Below are positions 62,450 through 64,000 of a stretch of DNA of 64,000 nucleotides, piece by piece (position 1 is the stretch's first letter; every line of letters starts with the position of its first letter). The notes beneath the pieces were generated by a model, which had not been told where the DNA came from, did not search any database, and worked only from the letters and a program-made list of their open reading frames with translations. Origin of the DNA: Oehlia diaphana (taxonomy: Eukaryota > Glomeromycota > Glomeromycetes > Glomerales > Glomeraceae); contig QZLH01000115.1 in NCBI GenBank assembly GCA_003833135.1, forward strand, positions 11,580 to 75,579, in the 5' to 3' direction. Both the position numbers and the translations under genes were made by a program.

Positions 62450-63445
62450 ATGGGATGTTGTGGAAGTAAAGATGACGATAGTAAGGTTTGATTCGTTTTT
62501 TTCGGGTTCTTTCATTTTTTTTTTTTTTTGGTATTGACTAACTCTTTGGTAATAGACAAACGAAAGTACTCGTCTAATACCTCGTGACGGCTCCTCGGCA
62601 TATGAAACGTCGGTTGAGAATAATTTTTAATATTCTACATATCGATTTTTTTTTTAATATTTACAAAAATTAATTTTATTTTTAATGTAAATATTTATAT
62701 TAGACCGAGGATGTCTTACCCACGTTATGATGCCACTGCCGAGCAGGATGCACTGCAAAAGATTGTTCAGCGAACATCAGAGTTAGTTTTAATTAATTTT
62801 ATATCAAATTGTACCAATCATATAAATAAATTGTGTTTAAATAATTTATTTTATATTTTAGGAATTTTATTGATATATCAAATACATATGCCACTGAACG
62901 TTTACAACAACAAGATGCAATAGATCGTGCAAATGAATACATGTATTATTTAATTTTTTTTATTAAAAGTTTTTGGTTTTTTCAAAGGTTTTGAGCTTGA
63001 AAGTTAACTATCAATTTTTCTTTTAGAGACTTGATAGGTTCAATCAAGCTTGATTCAAAGACTCTTCAAAAGATACAAGAGAAGAGTAGCACATTACCAA
63101 AGATGCATCAACGTAAAAAATCTCGAACATCACTGCAATCTCAACAGGCTGCTTCACCTGATAAACAGGGAGTTGCAATGGATTTACCTCCACACGTGGT
63201 ATTGGGTGGTGGGTGTGTTACAGAAGATGATCAGAAATGGGTATGTACTTTACAGTTGTTATTTTTCTATTTAATGAAAATTTTACTTATTGACTTTGTT
63301 CCTTCTTTGCTTGTTTACAAAGCTAACGAAAGTTATGGAAGAAATACATGAAGCTATTGAACATATTGAAGTTGAATATATTGGTGATTTAGTAGTTCCC
63401 TTGACGTGGGCTAATTCTGCACCAATTCATGCTGTTCATGGTTGA
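62450..63445 (+). CDS. LAMTOR1: Ragulator subunit LAMTOR1/p18-like lipid-anchored protein
   Basis: Predicted 194 residues, exons 62450-62485, 62556-62608, 62704-62781, 62862-62942, 63027-63240, 63323-63445. The N-terminus MGCCGS provides Gly2 for myristoylation and Cys3/Cys4 for palmitoylation, as in p18, which anchors Ragulator to the lysosome or vacuole. The conserved core EQDALQKIVQRTSENFIDIS, then QQQDAIDRANEY, matches LAMTOR1; the C-terminus (HEAIEHIEVEYIGDLVVPL) corresponds to the VQFGIP end region. In animals Ragulator recruits Rag GTPases and activates TORC1; the yeast equivalent is Ego1. The second intron uses a weak donor (GTCGGT), chosen because it alone keeps the frame. Confidence 0.85.
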
Positions 63446-64000
63446 AATCTTTTAAATTAATAATTTATAAACATTTTATTTTATATGGGAGTGGTGGATT
63501 CTCCTTCCTCCCCTTTAATTATTTTATTAATTATGATCTTTATAATCTTTATGATTGATTTTACATTTTTTTTTGTATTTTTCATTGTTATTCTTAATTA
63601 ACTTTTGAAAGCAAAGAAAATATTTAAGGAAAAACTATATTTGTATATTATATTAATATCATTAGGGAAGAAGTATATATGGAACGATATATTGCAATAT
63701 ATGTTAGAGTTTTCTTGGGATATTTATTTGTTTGGTATATAATTTATTTTATAATCATGTAAATATTGATGACATATGATTTATTAAGTATCATCAAGAA
63801 TTTATAAATAAACTATCGTTTAATATCACTTTTTTTTTATTTGATTACATATTCAAATTATCAAATTGTAACTAATTGTGGACATGGAAAAATTTGATAT
63901 TTGGTCCATCCTCCTCGATGTGTATGATCATACGAGAATGAATAAATTGTTCTTTTTTTTCAAGCTCTAATGATATTTGTTACATCATCGTTAATAAAAT
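63446..64000. other. 3' flank, no gene seen
   Basis: AT-rich. AATAAA occurrences near 63,806 could end the LAMTOR1 transcript. Confidence 0.5.

Noticed and set aside
1..64000. tRNA, rRNA or CRISPR features
   Set aside because: I looked for T-loop motifs (GTTCGA/GTTCAA) with matching stems and for regularly spaced repeats and found none convincing; a covariance-model scan would be decisive.

Overview
This is a eukaryotic, very AT-rich window. Genes carry many short GT-AG introns, usually 70-110 bp. The gene set is fungal: polarisome Spa2, Sch9 kinase with an N-terminal C2-like region, LAMTOR1 and an FKBP. Together with lineage-expanded membrane and secreted families, RBR and ubiquitin-like genes, and many small hAT, pogo and Tc1 elements, it best fits an arbuscular mycorrhizal fungus of the Rhizophagus type. 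The genus is inferred from family resemblance, not from a search. Exon models were built by hand from splice signals; the reported multi-exon models keep one open frame and have CDS lengths divisible by three.

Region 1 (1-3.9 kb) is transposon debris: a hAT-like MITE nested in an older hAT-like element, a possible cysteine-rich secreted peptide relic, and a decayed Tc1/mariner-like copy. Region 2 (3.9-28.6 kb) is dominated by a segmental duplication. Each unit holds a nine-exon minus-strand gene for a large membrane protein (signal peptide, ectodomain, transmembrane segments, coiled coil) and a divergent plus-strand gene for a small secreted protein. Between the two intact units lie a truncated third copy of the big gene, a second local duplication (12.1-15.3 kb) and several MITEs. 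Region 3 (28.6-39 kb) holds a divergent pair: an RBR-type E3 ligase and a tandem ubiquitin-like protein with two diGly ends. It is followed by minisatellites, an assembly gap flanked by a direct repeat and a transposon end, and decayed repeats.

Region 4 (39.3-47.9 kb) holds a propeller-like/TRP-like ion channel gene and an FKBP gene whose N-terminal loop is encoded by a tandem array of microexons (15-24 nt). Region 5 (48-51.4 kb) is intergenic, with a pogo-like and a hAT-like MITE. Region 6 (51.4-64 kb) is gene-dense and conserved: SPA2, mitochondrial 3-hydroxyacyl-CoA dehydrogenase, SCH9, an RCC1-repeat protein and LAMTOR1. Sch9 and LAMTOR1 both belong to TORC1 signalling and sit 2.6 kb apart.

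The most noteworthy items are the FKBP microexon array, the RBR plus di-ubiquitin-like gene pair, and the duplicated module pairing a membrane coiled-coil protein with a secreted protein, whose coiled-coil exon has been remodelled by 21-bp repeats.
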